Source: Lelliottia nimipressuralis
GTDB lineage: Bacteria; Pseudomonadota; Gammaproteobacteria; Enterobacterales; Enterobacteriaceae
DNA: 64,000 bases
Assembly: GCF_004402045.1 (NCBI RefSeq)
Contig: NZ_SOMG01000014.1
Location: 220,795 to 284,794 of the forward strand
Direction: 5' to 3'
How positions within the stretch are numbered: the stretch's first letter is position 1; each line of letters starts with the position of its first letter. A program made the position numbers and the translations under genes. The notes below the pieces were generated by a model. The model saw only the letters and a program-made list of their open reading frames with translations, did no database searches and was not told the DNA's origin. Of this stretch, positions 39,857 to 47,920 are shown in pieces.

Positions 39857-40144
39857 CTATGCTATCTGTTTGCTGAGTGCAGGGTTGGCCTGAATCAGGC
39901 GCATCAGCCTTAACTCGGTTGGGGTGGGTTTCTCACGTTTTGACTCCCACTCCTGCACCATAGCCACGCTGACACCCATCGCTCTGGCGAATTCTTCCGT
40001 TTTCAGTCCTGTCCCTTTGCGCAATTGCTCATATTCTGTAAAGGGATTGGATTTTTGTTGCAGGGTAATCGTCTGCGGTACATCTTTAAAAATGATCTGT
40101 TCCAGACTGCTCAGCAGTTCAAACTCAGGATCTTTATATTCCAT
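39857..40144 (-). CDS. yiaG: YiaG, HTH (Cro/CI, HigA-like) regulator
   Basis: 95-residue DNA-binding protein. A C-terminal XRE-type HTH (about residues 38-80; LRKGTGLKTEEFARAMGVSVAMVQEWESKREKP) follows a short acidic N-terminus. It resembles HigA/MqsA-type antitoxins but no toxin gene is adjacent. Targets are unknown. In K-12 it lies near cspA as well. Confidence 0.88.
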   Translation of the reverse strand: MEYKDPEFELLSSLEQIIFKDVPQTITLQQKSNPFTEYEQLRKGTGLKTEEFARAMGVSVAMVQEWESKREKPTPTELRLMRLIQANPALSKQIA

Positions 40145-40475
40145 TGAGGACTCCTCTTAAATCTCACATCGTGATCAAGAACATCAGAGAGCCAATTAAG
40201 AATAGTCCCTAATACAAACCCAGGATCCTCGCGGTTGTGATTAATCGTGCGGTAACGATCGCTTTACCCGATTCAGCGATATGGATAGTTATGCTAATTC
40301 CCTGATTAGTCATATGTCGGCTTCGCCAGGTATTTTTTTGTAAATGGTAAGAAATAAATCGGCAATAGCCGTTTTGCATGAAAAGAGTATCTTGCAAGGC
40401 TGACCTGGACTATCCTTGTCAGCGTCGGGCACGCGTGTGCCGGTGTGCGCTTTTTTGGGTGAAAGGAGTAATAAA

Positions 40476-41186
40476 ATGGCGACAGGAAAGTCCTGCTCTC
40501 GCTGGTTTGCGCCTATTGCGGCGTTGTTGATGGTTGTTAGCCTGAGTGGGTGTTTTGATAAAGAAGGCGATCAGCGCAAAGCGTTTATCGATTTTCTGCA
40601 GAATACAGTGATGCGCAGCGGCGAGCGGTTGCCAACGCTGACTGCGGATCAGAAAAAACAGTTTGGCCCCTTCGTGTCCGATTACGCCATTCTTTATGGT
40701 TATTCACAGCAGGTGAGCCAGGCGATGGATTCCGGTATCCGTCCAGTGGTGGATAGCGTGAACGCCATCCGCGTTCCACAGGATTATATGACGCAGCGTG
40801 AACCGCTACGCCAGTCCAACGGTGCGCTTGGCGTGCTGAGCCAGCAGTTGCAGAATGCGAAAATGCAGGCTGATGCGTCACGTTCTGCGCTGAAGCAGGG
40901 CGACGATCTCAAACCGGTCTTCGATAAAGTGTATGAGAAAGTGGTGACCAAACCTTCTGAAGCACTGCAACCGTTGATTCCAGCCGCGCAAATTTTCACG
41001 CAGCAGCTGGTTCAGGTGGGAGACTTTATCGCCCAGCAGGAGGCTCAGGTGAGCTTTGTTGCCAATGGCATTCAGTTCCCAACCTCACAGCAGGCTAGTC
41101 AGTACAATACGCTGATTGGGCCGCTGGCCTCCCAGCATCAGGCTTTTAGTCAGGCCTGGAGTATAGCCGTTACGGCCACAGAATAA
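40476..41186 (+). CDS. yiaF: YiaF, DUF3053 lipoprotein
   Basis: 236-residue lipoprotein, the E. coli length, starting at 40476 with AAAGGAG upstream. The lipobox LSGC puts the lipidated cysteine at C26. The mature protein is largely helical, with Gln/Ala-rich segments (LGVLSQQLQNAKMQADASRS). The function is unknown. It ends in a strong terminator. Confidence 0.9.
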   Translation: MATGKSCSRWFAPIAALLMVVSLSGCFDKEGDQRKAFIDFLQNTVMRSGERLPTLTADQKKQFGPFVSDYAILYGYSQQVSQAMDSGIRPVVDSVNAIRVPQDYMTQREPLRQSNGALGVLSQQLQNAKMQADASRSALKQGDDLKPVFDKVYEKVVTKPSEALQPLIPAAQIFTQQLVQVGDFIAQQEAQVSFVANGIQFPTSQQASQYNTLIGPLASQHQAFSQAWSIAVTATE

Positions 41187-41190
41187 ACCG

Positions 41191-41220
41191 AAAAAACCCC
41201 GCCTCAGGCGGGGTTTTTTT
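41191..41220 (+). terminator. yiaF terminator
   Basis: CCCCGCC-TCA-GGCGGGG stem flanked by A and T runs. Confidence 0.92.
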
Positions 41221-41240
41221 ATACATACAGAAAATAACGC

Positions 41241-41269
41241 TTGTCATTCCTCTACCATATCGGTATAAC
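41241..41269 (+). promoter_or_regulatory. cspA promoter
   Basis: TTGTCA (41241-41246) and TATAAC (41264-41269) are separated by 17 bp and lie about 7-8 nt before the expected leader start. Confidence 0.7.
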
Positions 41270-41276
41270 TATTCCT

Positions 41277-41432
41277 GTCGGTTTGTTACACAGACCTAAA
41301 GCAGTTTAGTAAAGCAGTCCAGATTGTTATCCATAGATACCCTTCGTAGTGACCCTTCCTTCATCGCTTAAAAATCTGTAACGCAACCCATCAAGCCGGA
41401 AGGCACAATATATTTTTAATAAGGTAATTTCT
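41277..41432 (+). promoter_or_regulatory. cspA 5' leader (cold-sensing mRNA leader)
   Basis: About 156 nt of untranslated leader whose landmarks match the E. coli cspA leader in order: a CGGTTTG start, an ACAGACC-AAAGCAG segment (near the cold box), a GATACC-TTCGTAGTG block, AAAATCTGTAA, GCCGGAAGGCAC and the TAAGGTAA ribosome site. In E. coli it refolds at low temperature to permit translation. Confidence 0.8.
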
Positions 41433-41645
41433 ATGTCTGGTAAAATGACTGGTCTGGTAAAATGGTTCAACGCTGATAAAGGTTTCGGCTTCATCACTCC
41501 TGACGATGGTTCAAAAGACGTGTTCGTACACTTCTCTGCTATCCAGAATGAAGGCTACAAATCTCTGGACGAAGGTCAGAAAGTTTCCTTCACCATCGAA
41601 AGCGGCGCTAAAGGCCCAGCAGCTGGTAACGTTGTAAGCCTGTAA
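41433..41645 (+). CDS. cspA: CspA, major cold-shock protein
   Basis: 70-residue single cold-shock domain, an RNA chaperone. RNP1 (KGFGFI) and RNP2 (VFVHF) are present. Near-identical to E. coli CspA, with the same long leader. Codons are those of a highly expressed gene. It ends at a terminator shared with ghrB. Confidence 0.97.
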   Translation: MSGKMTGLVKWFNADKGFGFITPDDGSKDVFVHFSAIQNEGYKSLDEGQKVSFTIESGAKGPAAGNVVSL

Positions 41646-41671
41646 GCTTCCAACCCAGTAGCAAAAAATTC

Positions 41672-41699
41672 TAAAACCCGCCTTCTGGCGGGTTTTTTC
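41672..41699. terminator. cspA / ghrB terminator
   Basis: AACCCGCC-TTCT-GGCGGGTT stem with flanking A and T runs; can serve both converging genes. Confidence 0.9.
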
Positions 41700-41703
41700 G
41701 TTT

Positions 41704-42678
41704 CTACCGTTGTACCTGCGGATTCACGCAGTTTATCTCCACCTTACCGCTCAGGGCGGCGATAAGGTTATCTACCGCTGTGGCCGCCATGTTGTAGCGT
41801 GTTTCATGTGTTGCCGAGCCGATATGGGGCAGAGCGACCACGTTAGGCAGCGAAAGCAGTGGAGAATCCACCGGCAGCGGCTCCTGCTCGAATACGTCCA
41901 GACCTGCGGCGTGGATCTCACCGTTTTGCAGGGCTTCAATCAGCGCCTTCTCATCCACCACCGGGCCACGACCCGCGTTGATGAAAATGGCTGACTTCTT
42001 CATTTTCTCAAATGCCTCTTTGCCAATCAGATGACGTGTCTCGTCCGTCAGCGGCAGGACCAGGCACACAAAATCGGCTTCCTGTAGCAGGGTATCCAGT
42101 TCACAGTAACGGGCGTTGAAACGTTCTTCGGCTTCACTGTGATGTCGACGCGCGTTATACAGAATCGGCATGTTAAAACCAAAATGCGCGCGCTGCGCCA
42201 GCGCCAGCCCGATACGCCCCATGCCAACAATACCGAGCGTTTTGCCGTGAACATCCACGCCGAACCAGTCCGGACCAATGCTTTTTGTCCATTCGCCCGA
42301 TTTGACGCGCTCAGCCACTTCCACCACGCGACGGGCCGTGGTGAGTACCAGCGCCATCAGCGTGTCGGCCACGGTTTCCGTCAGGGCATGTGGCGTATGC
42401 ATCAGCAGGATCTTGCGGGCGTTAAGGGCATCTACGTCGAAGTTGTCGTAACCCACGGAAACGGTAGAGGTAGCACGTAGCTTCGGCATTTTCTCCAGCA
42501 GGGCGACATCCACTTTCTCGCTTGAACCCAGCAGGCCTTCGGCGCTGGCGAACGTATCGGCGTGCTGTGCCACGGTCTCCGGGCTCAGATTCTTCACCTG
42601 CGTGACGGTGAAGTGTTCTTCAAGGCGTTTCTGCAGATCTTCCGGCAGTGCTTTATACAAAATGACGGACGGCTTCAT
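41704..42678 (-). CDS. ghrB: GhrB, glyoxylate/hydroxypyruvate (2-ketogluconate) reductase; probable KguD of this operon
   Basis: NADPH-linked D-2-hydroxyacid dehydrogenase of 324 residues. It has the Rossmann motif GIVGMGRIG and the catalytic triad R237 (INAGRGPVV), E266 (DVFEQEP) and H285 (LPHIGSATH). The E. coli enzyme reduces glyoxylate, hydroxypyruvate and 2-keto-D-gluconate. Here it is the last gene of kguE-kguK-kguT-ghrB, 26 nt after kguT, exactly where KguD (reduction of 2-keto-6-phosphogluconate to 6-phosphogluconate) is expected. Whether it acts on the phosphorylated substrate is inference. Confidence 0.92.
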   Translation of the reverse strand: MKPSVILYKALPEDLQKRLEEHFTVTQVKNLSPETVAQHADTFASAEGLLGSSEKVDVALLEKMPKLRATSTVSVGYDNFDVDALNARKILLMHTPHALTETVADTLMALVLTTARRVVEVAERVKSGEWTKSIGPDWFGVDVHGKTLGIVGMGRIGLALAQRAHFGFNMPILYNARRHHSEAEERFNARYCELDTLLQEADFVCLVLPLTDETRHLIGKEAFEKMKKSAIFINAGRGPVVDEKALIEALQNGEIHAAGLDVFEQEPLPVDSPLLSLPNVVALPHIGSATHETRYNMAATAVDNLIAALSGKVEINCVNPQVQR

Positions 42679-42704
42679 GCTAATCTCCGTTGATTTTTAA
42701 GGAT

Positions 42705-43985
42705 TCAGGCGTGGCGAGCGCCGACAGGGTGCTGTTGATTATTAGCAGGCTTAACAATCAGAGTAAGCCACACGGAAGCGAAAAGTGCCACCCCCATAAA
42801 GATGTACGAGGCTGACGGACTGCCGGTGGCACCGTTCAGGTAACCGACGAACCAGGAGCCGCAGAACGAACCCAGCGCACCCATACTGTTAATCAGCGCC
42901 ATCGCGCCACCTGCCACGTTACGCGGCAGCATTTCCGGGATGATGGCAAAGAACGGACCGTACGGGGCGTACATGGCTGCACCGGCAATGACCAGCAGAG
43001 CGTAAGAGGCCCAGAAGTGATTCGCACCCACGGCCCAGGAGCCAATGAAAGCAAAGGCAGCGATCAGCAGCAGCGGCCAGACAAACAGCTTACGGTTCTG
43101 CAGCTTATCCGATGCCCACGATGCGACGATCATGGCGATGGTTGCTGCCAGATACGGTACGGAAGAGAGCCAGCCAACTTCTACCATGCCGAGGTTTTCG
43201 CCGCCGCTGCGGATAATGGACGGCAGCCACAACACAAAGCCGTACACGCCAATGCTCCAGGTAAAGTATTGCGCGCACAGCAGGATCACGTTGCGGGAGC
43301 GGAAGGCTTCACCATAGTTACGTACTGCCTTCAGCCCCTGCTGTTCTTTATCCAGCTGCGCCTGCAGTGCCGCTTTTTCATCTTCGGAAAGCCATTTCGC
43401 CTGTGCAGGTTTATCTTTCACCAGCACCCACCAGCAGAATGCCCAGATCACAGCCGGAACCCCTTCGATGATAAACATCTCGCGCCAGCCGAAAGACTGG
43501 ATCAGGTAGCCAGACACCACCGACATCCACAGTACCGTGACCGGGTTACCGAGGATCAGGAAGGTATTTGCGCGTGAGCGTTCAGATTTGGTAAACCAGT
43601 TGCTGATGTAGATCAGCATCGCGGGCATGACCGCCGCCTCAACGACGCCGAGGATAAAGCGAATGGCAGCCAGGGCTGGAATATTGTTCACCATGCCGGT
43701 CAGGGACGCGCAGGCGCCCCACAGAATCAGACAGATGAAGATCAGCTTACGCACGCTGCGGCGTTCCGCATAGATAGCGCCGGGGATCTGGAAGAAGAAG
43801 TAGCCCAGGAAGAAAAGGGCACCCAGCAGGGAGGAGACACCTTTGGTGATCCCAAGGTCTTCGGTGATCCCCGCCGCGGACGCGAAACTGAAGTTGGCAC
43901 GGTCAAGGTACGCCAGGCTGTACGTGATAAACACGATTGGCATGATGTACCACCAGCGTTTTACTGCATTGGTCGAACTGTTCAT
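42705..43985 (-). CDS. kguT: KguT, 2-ketogluconate MFS transporter
   Basis: ACS-family MFS permease of 426 residues with about 12 membrane helices (SLAYLDRANFSFASAAG in helix 1, GYFFFQIPGAIYAERRSVRK in the helix 2-3 region). It resembles the Pseudomonas and enterobacterial 2-ketogluconate and D-galactonate/tartrate carriers. The start at 43985 has GAGGCA upstream; a GTG-type start at 44036 is less likely. Placed between kguK and ghrB. Confidence 0.82.
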   Translation of the reverse strand: MNSSTNAVKRWWYIMPIVFITYSLAYLDRANFSFASAAGITEDLGITKGVSSLLGALFFLGYFFFQIPGAIYAERRSVRKLIFICLILWGACASLTGMVNNIPALAAIRFILGVVEAAVMPAMLIYISNWFTKSERSRANTFLILGNPVTVLWMSVVSGYLIQSFGWREMFIIEGVPAVIWAFCWWVLVKDKPAQAKWLSEDEKAALQAQLDKEQQGLKAVRNYGEAFRSRNVILLCAQYFTWSIGVYGFVLWLPSIIRSGGENLGMVEVGWLSSVPYLAATIAMIVASWASDKLQNRKLFVWPLLLIAAFAFIGSWAVGANHFWASYALLVIAGAAMYAPYGPFFAIIPEMLPRNVAGGAMALINSMGALGSFCGSWFVGYLNGATGSPSASYIFMGVALFASVWLTLIVKPANNQQHPVGARHA

Positions 43986-44065
43986 AGGCTTGCCTCGGTT
44001 GTTGAGGTTGTTACCGCCGTTGTCTGTAGGGTACACGGTGGCTTAATTATGTGGTGTGGCTTGCT

Positions 44066-44100
44066 GCCCTCACCCTGGCCCTCTCCCACAGGGAGAGGGA
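44066..44100. repeat. Dispersed palindromic repeat (copy 4), between kguK and kguT
   Basis: GCCCTCACCCTGG then CCCTCTCCC-ACA-GGGAGAGGG. It lies inside the kgu operon, so it is transcribed and may modulate message ends. Confidence 0.7.
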
Positions 44101-44102
44101 AT

Positions 44103-45041
44103 TTAAACGCCGAGCTCTGCTCGCGTTGGTAATCCTTCGCTGTCGCCCTGTACCTGAATGGCCAGCGAGCCAATCTTGTTACCCCGCGCGACGGCCTGCT
44201 GCAGCGTTTTGCCTTCCAGCAGGGCGCTAATAACGCCCACGGCAAAACCATCGCCCGCGCCGACGGTGTCGACAACGTTCTCAACCTTCACCGCAGCGAC
44301 CGCGCCCTGTTCGCCGTCGGCCGTTTTAAACCATGCGCCATCGGCACCGGTTTTCAGCACCACCGCTTTTACGCCTTTATTCAGGTAGAAGTCGGCAATG
44401 CCTTCCGGCGTGCTTTCTCCGGTCAGGATCATCCCTTCTTTCAGGCCTGGCAGAACCCAGTCCGCCCTGAACGCCAGATGGTTCAGCTTCTCGACCATTT
44501 CCGCTTCGCTTTTCCACAGCACCGGGCGCAGGTTAGGATCGAAAGAGATCGTTTTTCCCTGGGCTTTCAGCGTGGCTGCCGCATGATCCAGCAGTTCATA
44601 CGAGCTGGCAGAGAGCGCTGCCGCCACGCCGCTCAGGTGCAGATGGCGCGCACAAGCAAAATAGTCGGCGTGGTAATCCGCCACGGAAAGATGGCTTGCG
44701 GCCGATCCTTTACGGAAATACTCCACGATGGGATCGGTTCCATTTTCGACTTTCGATTTAAGCTGAAAGCCGGTAGGGAAGCGTCCGTCGAGGGTGACGC
44801 CTGAGGCATCAATACCCTCTTTTTTCAGCGAGTTGAGAACGAAATGGCCAAAGCTGTCGTCCCCCACGCGGCTGACCCAACCGACGTTCAGGCCGAGACG
44901 CGCAAGTCCCGTCGCGACGTTCAGCTCTGCGCCCGCCACGCGTTTGATAAAGTGCTCCACCGCGCTCAGCTCGCCCGTTTCGGTGGCGACGAACATCGCC
45001 ATGGCCTCGCCGATCGTTATGACATCCAGCGTCTTGTGCAT
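44103..45041 (-). CDS. kguK: KguK, 2-keto-D-gluconate kinase (PfkB family)
   Basis: 312-residue ribokinase/PfkB-family kinase that should make 2-keto-6-phosphogluconate. Visible motifs: GAELNVATGLARLGLNVGWVS at the N-terminus, the NPNLRP segment, and the C-terminal signature DTVGAGDGFAVGV with the catalytic Asp. KdgK-like kinases have the same fold; operon context favours KguK. It starts 3 nt after the kguE stop. Confidence 0.85.
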   Translation of the reverse strand: MHKTLDVITIGEAMAMFVATETGELSAVEHFIKRVAGAELNVATGLARLGLNVGWVSRVGDDSFGHFVLNSLKKEGIDASGVTLDGRFPTGFQLKSKVENGTDPIVEYFRKGSAASHLSVADYHADYFACARHLHLSGVAAALSASSYELLDHAAATLKAQGKTISFDPNLRPVLWKSEAEMVEKLNHLAFRADWVLPGLKEGMILTGESTPEGIADFYLNKGVKAVVLKTGADGAWFKTADGEQGAVAAVKVENVVDTVGAGDGFAVGVISALLEGKTLQQAVARGNKIGSLAIQVQGDSEGLPTRAELGV

Positions 45042-45044
45042 GAT

Positions 45045-45794
45045 TTACTCCTCGCGTAGCAGGTTGACGTAATGGCGGGTAACGGCGGTTAAATCCGCCC
45101 CTTCCAGCGGGAATTCGATACCGCGCGGGGCATCGGCTGGCAGCTGGCTGAGCAGATCCAGCCAGCGCGCATCGGCGCGGTCCGGTGCGACGGCGCGGAA
45201 GTTATCTTTATGCGGCACGGCGGCTTTCACGTGGATATAGCTCACGGCAGAGGCCAGATGGCGGGCCGCTTCTTCGGGAGAGTCACCGACCCACAGCCAG
45301 TTACCCATATCGAAGGTCAGCGTGACGGGGAGCGCCATTTCCCGGCAGGCGGCCTGGAAGCGCTGCATAGGCGCAAGCTGACCGCAGTCGGTCTGATCGT
45401 TCTCCACGACCAGCGCCATGCCGCTGGCGTTCAGCAGGGTACGCAGGGCTTCGAGAGGCTGTGCGTCGCTAAAATGGCCCAGGGAAACCTTGAGCCACAG
45501 CGCGTTCAGGGTGTTGGCCTCAGAGAGATAGCGGGGTAGCTCCGGGTTGAGGGTGCCGTCCGGCATAAACAGGGCGGCAGGAGCGGAGTAGCACGCCAGC
45601 AGGCCCAGCAGCTCAATAGATTCACCCAGCGCAGGCAGCGCCAGCAGCTCTTCGCTGTTGAACAGCTCGCGGCGGATCTCCACGCCGTCTGCCCCTGCGC
45701 CTGCAATAACGGGAAGCATTGCCCGCTGACCGCCTGCCTGTCGCACCTGTTCCGCGCCATACGCGGCGGTGACCACCATAATTTTCCTGTCCAT
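45045..45794 (-). CDS. kguE: KguE, sugar-phosphate isomerase/epimerase-like protein
   Basis: 249-residue TIM-barrel protein of the xylose-isomerase-like superfamily. Likely metal-site segments are GVEIRREL, ALVVENDQTD, TFDMGNWLW, YIHVKAA and GIEFPLEG. It is the usual first gene of kgu operons in Pseudomonas and enterobacteria, but its exact reaction is not known. The start at 45794 (MDRKIMVV) has GGAG at 7-nt spacing; an in-frame start at 45815 is weaker. Confidence 0.8.
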   Translation of the reverse strand: MDRKIMVVTAAYGAEQVRQAGGQRAMLPVIAGAGADGVEIRRELFNSEELLALPALGESIELLGLLACYSAPAALFMPDGTLNPELPRYLSEANTLNALWLKVSLGHFSDAQPLEALRTLLNASGMALVVENDQTDCGQLAPMQRFQAACREMALPVTLTFDMGNWLWVGDSPEEAARHLASAVSYIHVKAAVPHKDNFRAVAPDRADARWLDLLSQLPADAPRGIEFPLEGADLTAVTRHYVNLLREE

Positions 45795-45835
45795 CTTCGG
45801 ACTCCATCGCAACATATCAATACTATTACGCTAGA

Positions 45836-45889
45836 TGGAACCGGTTCCAAAGAAAAGGTCAGGATGTCGAATTTATGATCGGTATCACA
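45836..45889 (-). promoter_or_regulatory. kgu operator palindrome and CRP-like site
   Basis: TGGAACCGGTTCCA (45836-45849) is a 14-bp perfect palindrome 42 bp before the kguE ATG. It differs from the Pseudomonas PtxS operator TGAAACCGGTTTCA at one position per half. Next to it TATGATCGGTATCACA (45874-45889) matches TGTGA-N6-TCACA in 9 of 10 arm positions. The pair fits repression by the adjacent LacI-type protein and activation by CRP. Confidence 0.65.
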
Positions 45890-45897
45890 AGGGAAAA

Positions 45898-46914
45898 TTA
45901 ACGCGCGGTGGAGCCGCGAACGATCAGCTCGCCGGAGAAGACCTGCTCGCGAACGGCATCGCTGGTGCCTTCAATACGACGAACTACTTGTTCTACAGCA
46001 GCATAGCCAATCTGCCAGGTGGGTTGTTTGAGGGTAGTAATGCCGACGCCAGCCAGCTCCGCCCACTCCAGTTCATCAAACCCCAGTAGACCGATGTCGC
46101 TGCCCCAGTGCAGGCCAATGCGCTTGAGTGAACGGGCGACCTGCAGGGTCAGCGCCCCGTTGGCAGAGATAACGGCTTTGCGCATTCCGCGATGGCGAGT
46201 GTGGAACTGACGAAGGGTGTTGTCGAGCTGCCCGGCTTCGTGAAGCGGGGTTTCGGCATTTTCGGCGATCACACCGGGATAGCGTTCCAGCGTGGTGCGA
46301 AACGCGCTCAGACGTTCGCGACGGGTGTTAACCATGCCCAACGGTTCGCTCAGAAACAGAATCGCTTCGAAGCCTTGTTCGATGAGATGTTCGGTGGCGG
46401 TCGTGGCTGCCTGGGTGTTATCCAGCCCAACTACATCACAGGCAAATTCGGGAATTTTACGGTCGATGAGGACCATGGGCAGGGAGGACTGCTGCAGGCG
46501 GTTTAGCCCCTCTTCACGCATGCCCACCGCGTTAACCACAATCCCTTCCACCTGGTAGCTGCGTAGCAGATCGAGGTAATGCAGCTCCTGATCGACTTCG
46601 TTGTTGGTATTACAGACCAGCGGCGTGAAACCCTTCTCGCGACAGGCAGCTTCGATACCGCTGAGCACGTTAACGGAATAGGGGTTGGTGATATCGGCGA
46701 TGATAAGCCCAATAAGGCGGGTGCGGCCACGTTTGAGTCCGCGCGCCATGAGGCTGGGACGGTAGTCGAGATCGGCAATGGCCTGTTCAATTCGAGCCAG
46801 CAATGCATCGGACAGCAGGTGTTTCTCGCCGTTAAGGTAGCGCGAAATACTGGTTTTACCGGTTTTGGCGGCTTTCGCCACGTCGCTGATGGTGGCCCGG
46901 GTTGGTTTGCTCAT
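45898..46914 (-). CDS. LacI-family repressor of the kgu operon (PtxS/GntR-like)
   Basis: 338-residue LacI-type regulator: HTH at residues 5-30 (ATISDVAKAAKTGKTSISRYL), hinge (PSLMARGLKRGRT), then a type I periplasmic-binding-like effector domain. The start at 46914 gives the standard LacI architecture; the frame runs upstream to 47070 through a repeat and is not coding there. It is directly upstream of kguE on the same strand, with the palindromic operator between. The likely effector is 2-ketogluconate, by analogy with PtxS. Confidence 0.85.
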   Translation of the reverse strand: MSKPTRATISDVAKAAKTGKTSISRYLNGEKHLLSDALLARIEQAIADLDYRPSLMARGLKRGRTRLIGLIIADITNPYSVNVLSGIEAACREKGFTPLVCNTNNEVDQELHYLDLLRSYQVEGIVVNAVGMREEGLNRLQQSSLPMVLIDRKIPEFACDVVGLDNTQAATTATEHLIEQGFEAILFLSEPLGMVNTRRERLSAFRTTLERYPGVIAENAETPLHEAGQLDNTLRQFHTRHRGMRKAVISANGALTLQVARSLKRIGLHWGSDIGLLGFDELEWAELAGVGITTLKQPTWQIGYAAVEQVVRRIEGTSDAVREQVFSGELIVRGSTAR

Positions 46915-46976
46915 CGCTGATTTCCCTGAATTTAGTGAGAATACCTTAGCGGGAAAATCTGACGAAGCAAGTAATT

Positions 46977-47049
46977 TGCCCGGTGGCGCTACGCTTACCG
47001 GAGGTTGCGGTCTGTTGCCCTCACCCCAACCCTCTCCCACGGGAGAGGG
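46977..47049. repeat. REP-like unit followed by dispersed palindrome (copy 5)
   Basis: TGCCCGGTGGCGC-to-TTACCGG half (46977-47001), then GCCCTCACCCCAA and CCCTCTCCC-AC-GGGAGAGGG (47017-47049). The same pairing of the two repeat types occurs after yiaT at 4.9 kb. Confidence 0.7.
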
Positions 47050-47059
47050 CGCAAACACT

Positions 47060-47085
47060 AAAAACGGCAACGGGGTTGCCGTTTT
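47060..47085 (-). terminator. yiaD terminator
   Basis: AAAACGGCAAC-GGG-GTTGCCGTTTT stem just beyond the yiaD stop; T run on the minus strand. Confidence 0.85.
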
Positions 47086-47093
47086 GCTTTTAC

Positions 47094-47756
47094 CTACTGC
47101 ACAGGACTCAACGTAATTTCAACGCGGCGGTTCTGCGCTTTGCCTTCCGCCGTGCTGTTGCTGGCGATAGGGTTAGCAGGACCCATTCCGTTGGTGCGGA
47201 TGCGGTTCGCTTCAACGCCCTGGGTAATCAGCGAGCTGGCTACGGAATCGGCGCGCTGCTGAGACAGACGCATGTTCAGATCCTGGCTGCCGGTGCTGTC
47301 GGTGTAGCCCGTCACGTTCACGGCGGTCTTATTGTACTCTTTCAGCACCATCGCCACGCCGGTCAGGGTATTCGCACCGGCCGGTTTCAGCGTCGCGCTG
47401 CTGCTGTCAAAGGTCACGTTGTTCGGCATGTTCAGGATGATGTTATCGCCGCTGCGGGTGACGCTCACGCCGGTGCCTTTCATTTTGTCGCGCAGTTTCG
47501 CTTCCTGCACGTCCATGTAATAACCAACGCCGCCGCCCAGTGCTGCCCCCGCGGCTGCGCCAATCAGTGCGCCTTTGCCGCGATCTTTCTTGGAGGAGGA
47601 GAGCGCCCCAACGCCTGCGCCGACCAGCGAGCCGATACCTGCGCCGATACCGGATTTACCCGCTTCGCGTTCGCCGGTGTAAGGGTTGGTTGTGCAGCCA
47701 GAAACAGCCAGTGCACCGCTCACCAGAGCGGCAATAACGAGTACGCGTTTTTTCAT
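47094..47756 (-). CDS. yiaD: YiaD, OmpA-like outer-membrane lipoprotein
   Basis: 220-residue lipoprotein: signal peptide with lipobox VSGC (lipidated C21), a glycine-rich Gly-zipper segment (about residues 38-80, GIGAGIGSLVGAGVGAL and GAAAGAALGGGVGYYMD), then a C-terminal OmpA peptidoglycan-binding domain (about 110-215, VTGYTDSTGSQDLNMRLSQQ, RRVEI). It anchors the outer membrane to peptidoglycan. Divergent from bisC. Confidence 0.94.
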   Translation of the reverse strand: MKKRVLVIAALVSGALAVSGCTTNPYTGEREAGKSGIGAGIGSLVGAGVGALSSSKKDRGKGALIGAAAGAALGGGVGYYMDVQEAKLRDKMKGTGVSVTRSGDNIILNMPNNVTFDSSSATLKPAGANTLTGVAMVLKEYNKTAVNVTGYTDSTGSQDLNMRLSQQRADSVASSLITQGVEANRIRTNGMGPANPIASNSTAEGKAQNRRVEITLSPVQ

Positions 47757-47920
47757 CTTCTTTCCTTAATCCTTTTTATTCTTTGCCACGACGAGCGTGG
47801 CAGTTGATTATGACGTCCGGATACGGAGAAAATTCCGGGTATAACTCTGAAATTTGTGACAAACCATAAACTGCCTCAATAAGAAGGCCGTAAAACCTGC
47901 ACGCAACCAGGAGCGCACGC

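Noticed and set aside
39857..40397. YiaG with a short upstream frame (40209-40397) as a toxin-antitoxin pair
   Set aside because: The short frame has no ribosome site or toxin-like features, and YiaG is a conserved solitary regulator in K-12.
46915..47070. N-terminal extension of the kgu LacI-type regulator by 52 residues
   Set aside because: The extension runs through the dispersed repeat, and LacI proteins begin directly before the HTH, as the ATG at 46914 does.
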